Source: Nymphalis io (lineage: Eukaryota > Arthropoda > Insecta > Lepidoptera > Nymphalidae). Taken from it: a stretch of 64,000 nt of DNA. Below the pieces are notes generated by a model. The model was not told the origin of the DNA, ran no database searches, and worked only from the letters and a program-made list of their open reading frames with translations. Positions 21,486-33,400 of this stretch are shown one piece after another. The stretch covers positions 533,501-597,500 of the forward strand of contig NC_065894.1 of assembly GCF_905147045.1 (NCBI RefSeq), given 5' to 3'. A program made the translations under genes and the position numbers. Each line of letters opens with the position of its first letter. Within the stretch, counting starts at the first letter, position 1.

Positions 21486-24400
21486 TTACAAAAATTGTAG
21501 ATTGTTCTCATTAGGTATTTTTAACGTGTCGATAAAAATCTTCACTTTAGGGTTGATTTCTTCCTCGAAACCTCGAATCGATTTTTCGAACATAATTAAA
21601 TTGTCGCCACACAGCCTTTCAAAAGTCCCTCTATATTTTTTCTCATTTATGAGCTCGTATATATGTTCGCAGAGGTCTTTCTCGTCACACAATTCTTTTA
21701 TTTTCCGCGCACAATCGCGCGCCCAAATAGTTTCCTCCAGATAAATATTGTACCTCTCGTTCTGATCGAACACGCGACACTGAAAAATAAGTTACAAAAA
21801 TGATTACGTCCGCGACTACACTGGCTCACTCACAATATAAAGTATAGCTATCCGGAGCCTACGTAGTAAATATACATAGTATATATTTACAATATACATA
21901 GGAAAAGTATGGAGTGGAGGTATTTTTAATGAAGAATGAGTCCCGCGGTCCCGTCGCCGGCTCACCTGCGCGCTCGGGCCGCCGGCGGCGCACACGGCGG
22001 CGCACACGGCGGCCTTCCAGTCCAGCAGCGCCAGCGCCGCCAGCCGCCGCGCGTCGCCGCACGCGCGCAGCTCGGCCCGCGCGCAGTGCGGCGCCAGCGA
22101 GCGCGCGCGCCCGCCCAGCGCCGCCAGCGCTGCCGCCGCGCGCGCGCGCAGCGCCTCCGCGTCGTCGTGCAGCGCCACGGCGGCGCAGCCCCACCACGCG
22201 CACCGCACTGCGACTGCGGCACGAATGCGTATCAGCTGTATACCCGTATATACTAAGGTTTTAGAACGACTATCTGTGGCAGTTGGACTTTCAGATGCCA
22301 CTGTATTGACAATCCCGAACACGACGATGTTGACAATCGTGACAAAAGTCAGTGTAAGATAAACTCAACACGTCTAGGCACATTTTGTAGATGTACGACG
22401 AGGAGCCTTTAGGAGGTGGACGTTGTGGCAGTAAAATAAAACTTCTTCTTGTATTGTAGAACGGTAGAAACGGTCGAATATGGTGGTATGCTTTATTAAA
22501 AAATGATACGAGTATAAATACAAAAAGTGAAGTAAAACTCAACCAATCAGAATACAAGAAAAATATAAATTGTGAAAATGTAGAAATAATAAATGCACGC
22601 GTGTACATTAAAAGTAGGGATTTTGATTGGCGCGTAAAAACCTGTTTTGCGTCTTACTCCCGCGCTTAATTCCCCACTATCGACGATACGCGGCTGATTC
22701 TACAAATACTCGTTTTACCGTCGTGTTTTCGTCGCGTTCAGTCAGTTCGAGCGGCGCGTGGAGTGAAGACGTGTTTCAAGAAGTCAGCAAGTTGAGTTGT
22801 TTTCGTTGAAGAAGTGAAACCAATTGAAGCGAAGATTATTATATGAAGATAATAAATATAAAAACAGCTCTTTTAAGAGCTTGACATTACGTCATACTAC
22901 GTCATTGCATGCTGCTTCTTGTTTCAAATAAAAGAGCTATTCGTTGTTTCAAACGATGACGTCATATAATCAGGCATGCGTGGCGTGTTTATTCTTGTTG
23001 CTATGTGCGTATCGACGTACTGCTACAAGCCTACCACGACTTAGGATAGAATTATGACCGAAGATGTCCAAATACGAGTCGATGCAGTGGCACAAAAAAG
23101 ACATATCGCACCAAGACTTTCAAAGTCATCGGATATACACGAGTGCAAACGAAACTGGATTCTGAGCTCAACTACTAGAGATAAAAAGGAAACTTTTTTT
23201 TTTTTTATATATTCGCCGGGAGGGCAAATGACTCTACTCCACCTGATGGTAAGTGGTAGTAGAGTCCAAACGCGACGACGGCCAGTACAGACGGGAAAAA
23301 CGTTCTGCACTAGCCGCCTTCGCCTTGCCGGCCCGCAAGATGCCTCTTCACGCCTCGTTTGAAGGAACCCGGGTTGTAAGAGGAGGGGAACACGTGAGCT
23401 GGTAAGGAATTCCATTTTTTGAAAGTGCGACAAAGAAAAGAGTTGCCAAATTTCTTTGTTCGCGATGGAATTGATGTCACAGTTAGGCGGTGACATCGAG
23501 AACCAGCTCGCGTGGACTTAAGAAGGAAGGGGGAAGCGGGAATTAGAGAGAATAATTCCTCAGAGCACTCGCCGTGATACAGTCGACAGAAAGCGCTCAG
23601 TGCTGCTATCTCACGACGCAATTGTAAAGGTTCAAGGGTGTTTGTGACCTTTACGTCGCCAACAATGCGTACGGCACGTCGCTGCAACCGGTCCAAGGCC
23701 TCAAGTAGGTACTTAGCGGAGCCATCCCAAAGGTGCGAGCAATATTCCACGCAAGACCGTACCTGTGTTTTGTACAGCAGGCACAGTTGTTGTGGCGTGA
23801 AAAAGCGCCGCACCTTGTTCAGAACTCCGAGTTTCCGTGAAGCTGTTTTTATAACAGCCTCGATGTAATCCCTTGGACTAAGGTCGCAGCGAACGTCAAT
23901 CCCCAGCATGGTGATTTTGCTTTGCATCACCAGCGGAGTACCACAGAGGGAGGGAAGAGGGGAACATGTTGACTTTTTCGCCGTGAGAGCGCATACCTGT
24001 GTTTTCTTGGCATTAAACTCAACAAGATTATCAGAGCCCCATTTGGCGATGAGCTCTAACGTCCTATCGAGTTCAATGACAAGATTCCTCCGCCTCTCCT
24101 CAATTTCCGCTCGCCCAGCCACTGCGCGTCCGTGGTATCCACCATGCACTGTACTATCGTCTGCATAGCAATGTATGTTCCCAAGAGAGAGCATATCATT
24201 GATATGCAAAAGAAAGAGTGTGGGAGATAGCACAGATCCCTGGGGGACCCCAGCATTCACTACATAGAATTGTGAAGCGCAACCATCAACTAAAACACGA
24301 AGGCTACGCTTGTGTAGGAAGCTGGCAATCCAGGTGCATAGCTGAGCAGGCAGACCATATGCCGGCAGCTTGGAGAGAAGACTTCTGTGCCAGACCCTGT

Positions 24401-27400
24401 CGAAAGCCTTGGAGATATCGAGGCTGACAACCAACGATTCTCCATGCTTGTCGATAGCTTCACCCCAGAGGTGCGTTACGTACGCTAGAAGATCACCTGT
24501 GGACCGTTTTGGTCGAAACCCGTATTGACGATCATTAATTAAAGAGTGATCTTCTAGGTAATGGATCAGTTGGTTGTTTAAAATCCGTTCCATCACCTTA
24601 CAAAGTACTGAGGTGATAGCTATTGGCCGATAATTTGTCGGGTCAGACCGATCCCCTTTTTTGGGAACCGCTTGCACATTAGCTCTTCTCCAAGCCTCCG
24701 GCACACTTCCCGAAGAGAGAGAAAGTTGGTACAGGCGCGTTAACACAGGAGACAGCTCCGCTGCGCACTTCTTCAGCACTATGGCTGGTATTCCATCGGG
24801 ATCGCTAGCTTTCCGTACATCAAGTGATTGCAGCTCCGCACGTACATCACGTTGCCTGATTTTAATGTCAGGCATCGTATGGCCACATGCAGGTATTGTA
24901 GGTGGCAGTGCACTACAATCATCGATGACGGAATTGTCGGCAAAGAGTTTAGCCAGGAGATCAGCTTGCTCTTGCGGACTGTGAGCTAGCGATCCGTCCG
25001 GATTTCTGAGCGGTGGCAGCGAAGGTTGGCAGAAATTGTTTTGCACAGACTTGGTCAGACGCCAGAAGCTACGGGAGCCCCTAGGATGCGAAACAAGGTC
25101 ATGACCAATCTGTACAATGCGCTGTGCATCCGCTCTCGTGTATGCCTTTCTACAGGACTTGGAATTTTTGTTATAGTTTGCTTTCAGTGAGTCAATGTTA
25201 GATGCCCCGCTAATGCAGCCGTTGATCCACTTGCGATATGCCGCCTGCTTAGATGATACAGCATCGGCACATTCACGAGTGAACCAACGGTTACGCGTAC
25301 TCCTACTGACGATATCTGAGCTAGGAATGTAGTATTCCATTCCCAGCATGATCTCGCCAGCAACAGCAGCGGCACTAGCTGTCGGGTCATTCCCACTGAA
25401 GCAACGTTCCTTCCAAGGGACCGACGCATAGTAATCGCGCATACCGTCCCAATCCGCCGACTTATAGTGCCAAACGCGACGTTTGCATACCGCTAGTGAC
25501 GGCAGCTTGGCCTATGGCACTCTGGTAGAAATAAGGCTGTGATCCGAAGAGCCAAGAGGAGCCTGAACCACAACCTGATATTCCACCGGGTGAGAAGTCA
25601 GCAGAAGTTCCAGTAGAGAAGGTGCTTGCCCATCAATGTCTGGGATCCTGGTGGGCTGATCAACCAGTTGGGTCAAGTCATGTGTGAGAGCAAAAGCATG
25701 AGCAGTCCTTCCAGCATGGTCAGTTTTGAGGGATTTCAACCAGGATTCGTGGTAAGCATTAAAATCCCCCAAAAACACCAATTCCGCGTTAGGAAATTGC
25801 TCTTGCGCAGCATCTGCCACCCGACTAAGATGGTCAAATAATCGGCTTGTCTCCAAGTCACCATTGTGGGATCTGTAAAGGCACACGTAGACTCGGCTCT
25901 GACGAACCAGGTCCACACGTACCACCAACATGGAGAAGGAGGGATCCTCCAAGCAGCGCAGTCGGTGACAGCAAACATCCGTCCTGACGAACAAGCATAC
26001 TCCGGCTTTCGCTTTGAAGGATTCTTCAAGCGTGTAGCCGGGATAATTAAGGTAGCTGGTATCGGCAGGACGGAGTATTTGTGTCTCCGTGAGAAACAAC
26101 ATTGCTGGCCGTGCTGTCTCGAGATGGTGGTGGACAGCGTTGAGGTTAGTGTGGAGTCCTCGGATGTTAGAGAACTCGACCTCAAACAGCGAGGGTATGG
26201 TGGGGGTGTGCACCGCTGTACGACCGTTATTTCTGTTTTGTTGCGCCATTTGGAAAAAATAAAATGGAAAAGAGACGTGAAGCGAGCGATGTATTGCCAC
26301 GATAGGGATGGGCAAAGTGTGGAGGCGTGTTTCCCCAAGTGGTTGCCAAAAGGAAAAATACACTGACCCGCCGGACGGAAGGGTCCCAGAACCCCCCCGG
26401 AAGTGGCCGCCGGGACCCCACCTACCGGTCACCAACCGGCACGACGGTCCACCCCGAGATTATGCGTGGCCTGGTGGGGCAGCCTCACGAGCTGGTTAGG
26501 CACGCTCGGGCCCCTATACTATGCCACGGGCGGCCAGCGGAACAGCCGTTTCTTCGGGTCTCCCTGTCCGGCAGGTCAATACAGTTTCCCCCGGCATTGG
26601 TTCAACAGCCGTCTCCAATTGGACCAACACCCATCGCGGCAATACTCGCTCGGGCTCTGGCTGTACGCTGGCTGACCTCGAAACGCGGCTGCAAGCCACT
26701 TCACGAGTTTTTCACCATGCGTACGGTGGTAACAAGCCAGGCGGATGTTAGCATCCTACCACCAGATGAGCAGATGGTCGCTCAGATATCCCTTAGTCGC
26801 CTCTTACGACACCCATGGGAAAGAGAGGGGCAGTGAAATGTATTCTTTCTCCGTCACTGCACGGATAATAACTGAAAAAGTATGAATTATTTATTGAATA
26901 TACTAGCGGGAACTAAGTCAGACGTCAGAATATATGTAAAACATTCTTATCATTTTCCTAAACAAAATAACATATAGACTTACATTGTTCCTCTTCGCTG
27001 AGACTTTTGAAATCGATATCCAACAGCGACGGAACCATTTTTAGACTGTTCTCCAGGAACTCCACGACCACCGTCCTCGTTTCGTCGTTGTTGTGAGGCA
27101 GGCTGCACGAGAAGATCACGCTCATCGCTTCCACGAGTTTCGACTCGTTGACGTCACCGGCTGCCATCTTCGCGCACAGGAAGTTACACAAGTTACCCAG
27201 GTAGAAATGCATCAAATTCTCATGCTCGGTATCGATGTAGTAGAGAAGTTTATCGATAACAAAGTCGTCGGAAATTTCCTCATCTCTGTCAATTTTTGCT
27301 TGTATTATAATCTTTGCCGTGTCGCGTTTTAGAGTTAATAGTTTCAAGCACTTCTGGGTGCACTCCAAGTATTTGCTGGTTTTCAAAATTCGGCATAAGT

Positions 27401-30400
27401 TGTTTGCGTATGTCGGGTCGTTTTCGAACATTTCCAGACCGTTGCATATTTCACGTAAATGTTCCTGCAAACTATTTTCAACTTCGAAAACTCCGTGAAG
27501 TATTAGAAGATAGTCTAAAGCAGTTAATGCAACTTCGTAACACTCGTGCGCGAGACATTTATACACGAACTGTCGAATATCATTGTTTTTTTCATATCTG
27601 TATGAAATGATGAGTCGTAAGTACGCAGCGTTCGCTAAACACAATTCCCTTCCTGGGTTTATCGCGTTTTTGCTTCCGGTTTTTTTGAAAATTAGTTCAT
27701 TTATATTGATTTGGATTTTATTAATGAAATCGTCTTCAAGCAATACATCGAATCTGGAACAAGGCGAATTAACTTAACTTACATTTAATATAATAAATAT
27801 CTTATATAAAGTTGTCGGCAACACTTTCCTCCGAATGCGATCTTAAGCACTAAAAGAAATATTAAGTATTTTATGCACCTGAAATTACACTGGCTGACTT
27901 ATCTTTTAAATCTAGACAAAGCAATAAAAAGCATTGCTGTTCAAACCAAGTTCTCACCTCCATATAAGAATATTAATCATCTTAATATACTCGTCGGTTA
28001 TAGGGTAGCAGGTCAGGCCTCCTGCACTCTGGCGGAGGATCCAACTCGACCGCTCCACGAGCTGCAGCAGGCGGGTCTGGGACTTGTCTATTGTGAGCTT
28101 GTCTGGTTTCGTTTCCAAAAGTTTAATTAGCTGCAAGATAATCAAAACCTAAGTATAGATAAGTTAAGTATAAATAAGGTGAGTGTGGAAGACGGTACAC
28201 GCCAAAATATGTTTTTTTTTTTTCGTTTTTAACCAATATTTATTTTATTACTAGTCCATATTACGCTGAACATTTCGGATCACCGACCGCCAAAGTTAAA
28301 CTAAGTCGAACACAATGAGTACGTATCGCTGGCTTCTTTTAGTGTTTCTAGTTGAATATGCTGTATTTGCTAGTTTTGCGCTCACCTGTAGCAATATTCC
28401 GTGACAGTAGTTCCTTTTGATGTTCCTATCGCTTAGCAACTCGAACATTTCTTCGATATGTGGTATATATCTAGAAATATTTTGTTTGATATAAAATCTT
28501 GAAATGAAATTCAACTAAAATTTGTAACACGAGAAACAACGTTAATGCAAATCGCTCACCGCTCGGGCTCCACGAGTGCGGGCACGGCCCTGGCGGCCAG
28601 TCTGCGCGTGGTGAGCACCGCACTACGCGCACATGCGCGCACCAGTGGGACGAACGCCGTCAACTGCCAATAAAATATGTCATTTTATTGTGTCACCACT
28701 TTTTTGTACTAGGTATCCCAATCGTTCATCCGATTTCTAATTACACATAAAAATAATTAAAATATTGATGGACTACCTTCAGGTTGGAGACGGTCCCCTC
28801 AAGAGAGGAGGGGTACAATCTGGCCAGCAAAAGGAGAATTGGATATAGAGATGGACGCAGCAATTTTTCTTCGTTATCATCATGAACTTCTTTTAGCTTT
28901 TCCTGTACGAAACGAGTTATTTTTTAGTAGCAACTTCATGAGAAGATATCGATTGCGAATTCCCCAAAAACGAATTGCCCGGATGGCGTGGGGGCCTCGG
29001 CGACTCGTGGGGGCACGAGAAATGGACAAACTCTGCTAAACGACGCCACTTACGAGCATGAAATCATAAAGTTTCGGATACTTTAGGAAGAATATCCGCC
29101 CGGTCATCCGGTTCCGCACGCACAGATTCTCCGAGTCCCTGCTGCGCTGGACGCCAAATATGCGCACCATCAGCGCGCTGAACAGCAGCGTGGCGGAGTT
29201 GCGCTCCTGGAAATTTCGAAACGGAACCTTTTACGAACGAGACGAATAAATCGAGACATCGGCCCGCGGCGGCGGCACAGCCTCGTCCGGGCGGAGACCG
29301 GGCGAGTCGGCGGTCGAACGCCCACCGAGCGCAGAGGAACTCACGAGCCACGAGCGGCGCTCGAAGCCCCGCAGCGCCAGCAGCAGCGCGGCGGGCGCGG
29401 CGGGCGGCGCGCGCGCGCCCAGTGCGCGGTCGCGCAGCAGCGCGCGCAGCACGTGCAGCGCGTGGCGCCGCGCGCCCGCCGCGCCGCCGCCCGCCAGCCG
29501 CAGCAGGCGGGCGGCGCACGCGTCGAAGCCGGCGGGGTTGCCCTGCACCTGGAGCTCCGTCATCACCAGCGCCTGGAATGCGTCGGCGAGCGCGGATTCG
29601 TGTCAGGAATGTCCATGCCCGGTAAAAGACTAATCCGTCGCCGGGGTCGGCCGCCCGCGCCGCGCTACCTGTATCATGAAGGGCAGCCCCGCACTGCGGC
29701 GGGTCGCGCACAGCTTCTGCTCGGGGTCTCCGCTCTCGATGGCCGACAGCAGCTCCTCCAGCCAAAGTTTGGGCAGGGAGTTGAATTCGGGATTCCGACT
29801 TCGCCATAGGCTGTAATATTGCATTGCATACGATTTTGACCGGAACCTATTCCGAGCGAATGAAATAAATAAGTCTAAAATATACCATACATGGTACATA
29901 CTATTTATTATGTCTGTATGTGTACTCTCCTATGTTATGTACTTAAAACGGTTCTAGATTGATTTATCTTCGTTCACGACATACCGTACCGTAATACCGT
30001 AACAGCCTGTGAATGTCCCACTGCTGGGCTAAAGGCCTCCTCTCCTCTTTTTGAGGAGAAGGTTTAGAGCTTATTCCACCACGCTGCTCCAATGCGGGTT
30101 GGTAGAATTCACATGTGGCAGAACTGCAGTGAAATTAGACACATGCAGGTTTCCTCACGATGTTTTCCTTTACCGTAAAGCACGAGATGAATTATAATCA
30201 CAAATTAAGCACATGAAAATTCAGTGGTGCTTGCCCGGGTTTGAACCCACGATCATCGGTTAAGATTCACGCGTTCTTACCACAGGGCCATCTCGGCTTG
30301 TTCACGACATAAGAGTACATAATTTAAAATATACTTTGAAACTAACATTCAAAACACTATTTTTTCATGAATCCATAATAAATTAAAAATGGTCATCGGA

Positions 30401-33400
30401 TTGTTAGGTGCCTTGTGCCTGTAATTACACTGGCTCACTCACCCTTCAAATCGGAACACAACAGTACCGAATACTGCTGTTATGCGGTAGAATATGTGGT
30501 GGTACTTACCCAGATATATTTTTTTTTTTTTTATAGAAAAGGAAGGCGGACGAGCATATGGGCCACCTGATGGTAAGTGGTCACCAACGCTCTTAGACAT
30601 TGGCATTGTAAGAAATGTCAACCATCGCTTACATATCCAATGCGCCACCAACCTTGGGAACTAAGATTTTATGTCCCTTGTGCCTGTAATTACACTGGCT
30701 CACTCACCCTTCAAACCGGAACACAACAATATCAAGTATTGCTGTTTTGCGGTAGAATATCTGATGAGTGGGTGGTACCTACCCAGACGAGCTTGCACAA
30801 AGCCCTACCACCAGTAGAAACTTGCACAGAGTCCTACCACTACCAAAAATGTGCAGTTTTTGTATTAGGTACCCTACGCCCTTTTCTGTCCACAGGCGAC
30901 GAGTATGTTAAATTTCACGATGACCTATATGATCTTGAATGTACCTCGTCAACATCCTGGTAAAGCCGACATACACCTGTTCGAAGGCCCCTCTGTGCTT
31001 GGTCTCTGTGAGCAGGGTCGTAAACATCTCCCCAACTTGACGCACTAGCGAGGAACAGAAGCTAACTGGTTTGAACTCATCGTGGGTCAACACTTGGGTT
31101 ACTAATGTACTGAGGATAAGAGATACCTGGGGAATAAATTATTTTTAATTATACTAATATATAATAATTAATTATTTTTTCTGCGGAAATTCCTATTCAT
31201 CGAGATTCAAAATAAATTTTTTACCAAGGTTACCTAACCTAACCTATATAATATATATATTTAAAACAAGCTCTCTTCATATAGTTTTAAGTTTAATAAC
31301 ACACCTCCTTGATTGATCTCCAAGCACAGAGGAGTACCATTTGAGCTGTCACTTCTTCGCCATCTTCTAGAGGGATGTTTCTGAAGTAGGAGTGAAACAT
31401 ATATTATACCTACAGATTTATAGCGAGCACTCTTGTTAATATGAAAAAGTTATCTTCAATTTTACAAAAAAAAGTTGCTGTGTAAAAAGTTGGCAACAAC
31501 TCACCCCATGTGCCCACTGGTGGGCAGGTGCCCCTCCGGGGCGGCGCACGTGAGCACGTCGCGCACACACGCACACACGCGCACACACGCGTGCAGCACG
31601 CGACGCGCGTAATGCGTCCACGAATCTTGGATGCCACTGATACGCAAGGATATTATTATGGTTATCATTAGTTGAATCCTATATACAGGGTTACAGGGTA
31701 ATATGTCACGATCCTTTTAAAGGGTTATAGTTCAGGACGATAGCTATCAAATGACCCCCAAAATGCTTATGCAAAAGTGTATCGTTTTCGAGTTATTAAT
31801 TTTTTAATATTTTTTTTATTTAAAGGATGTTTAAGATTCTAAAATTCAATAAAAAAAAATCAACGTATTTTCCCTATTTTTTTTTGTATTTCTTGCTAGG
31901 GTACATCCTAGTTAATAATAACCAGTTATAAAACAAAAACAATCTTCAAGCATTTTTAAATTACAGATCCAAAACTGTACAACTTTTCGATTTTTAATTT
32001 TGATTCTTTAAGTTACTCGCAATTTTTTTGTAAAAATCACTATGGCTCTTATCGTGCGGATCATTTTAAAAACATCTGCGTTTCCTTAGCTATCCATCGG
32101 TACATAAAAAGTACAGTAACAATCATAAACTCAGGAGGAAATTAGATAACAAAGAGACCAGGTAGGAAATTCTAAGAAATGCTATTGTTAAGAAATTAAA
32201 TCTGGATCAAAGACAAAAGGACCTCAATGTAAAGTAGTTAAAGATTATTTTTAATAGGGGTAATAGGTAAAAAAGGAGAGATAAACCAGAGCTGTTTGTG
32301 GAATACTATTATCAATTCCTTTGAATTTACCGTCATTTTTTCTAATTACCTTTTATCTCATTTCTTTTAGGAATAAAAGTAATAAAACCTTGTCGGGGTA
32401 CATAATACTCACTGTACTTGCACTGCTCGTATAGTGTGGACGCGCTTTAGTGAATATTTTGCTTACACACCAATAAAGACACTATTGTCAGGTGTCCGGC
32501 GATCCGGAAATCGACGATTATACTCACGACGAGCAGCTGCGGCGTCACCGTTACAATATCCATAGCAAAATAAGATGTCAGCGTATTCCTCATTAGAGTA
32601 CGGACGACGAGAAGAATTTTGTTCTGCAGCCATAATAGTCCTTTTTACGCGCCAAGTTATCATAAACACAAATCACAAATTCCTTTTAGCTAGCCGAGTC
32701 ACGAAGTTGTAAGAAACAGTGTCCAGTAAACGAAGAGGGTTTTTTTCAAAAATTTAAAAGATCAATATTCACTAAAGCGCGTCCACACTATACGAGCAGT
32801 GCAAGTACAGTGAGTATTATGTACCCCGACAAGGTTTTATTACTTTTATTCCTAAAAGAAATGAGATAAAAGGAAATTAGAAAAAATGACGGTAAATTCA
32901 AAGGAATTGATAATAGTATTCCACAAACAGCTCTGGTTTATCTCTCCTTTTTTACCTATTACCCCTATTAAAAATAATCTTTAACTACTTTACATTGAGG
33001 TCCTTTTGTCTTTGATCCAGATTTAATTTCTTAACAATAGCATTTCTTAGAATTTCCTACCTGGTCTCTTTGTTATCTAATTTTCTCCTGAGTTTATGAT
33101 TGTTACTGTACTTTTTATGTACCGATGGATAGCTAAGGAAACGCAGATGTTTTTAAAATGATCCGCACGATAAGAGCCATAGTGATTTTTACAAAAAAAT
33201 TGCGAGTAACTTAAAGAATCAAAATTAAAAATCGAAAAGTTGTACAGTTTTGGATCTGTAATTTAAAAATGCTTGAAGATTGTTTTTGTTTTATAACTGG
33301 TTATTATTAACTAGGATGTACCCTAGCAAGAAATACAAAAAAAAATAGGGAAAATACGTGATTTTTTTTTATTGAATTTTAGAATCTTAAACATCCTTTA

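Larger units (their letters stand above)
21486..28130 (-). other. THADA: THADA exons 24-27, C-terminal part (residues 1248-1739)
   Basis: Exon 25 (26984-27753) is the longest, 770 nt, and encodes helices including ALTALDYLLILHGVFEVE and MHFYLGNLCNFLCAKMAAG. Exon 26 is Ala/Arg-rich and GC-rich (LRCAWWGCAAVALHDDAEAL onward). Exon 27 encodes VFDQNERYNIYLEETIWA onward and ends NLQFL-stop. The intron between exons 25 and 26 is 4.8 kb and hosts LINE copy 1. Confidence 0.88.

Noticed and set aside
21859..22264. Several long frames on both strands in the GC-rich stretch
   Set aside because: They are shadows of THADA exon 26; GC-rich DNA lacks stop codons. Only the frame continuing exons 25 and 27 is kept.
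29064..29807. 247-codon minus-strand frame
   Set aside because: It reads across THADA exons 18-20 and their introns in wrong frames; the spliced THADA model explains the region.
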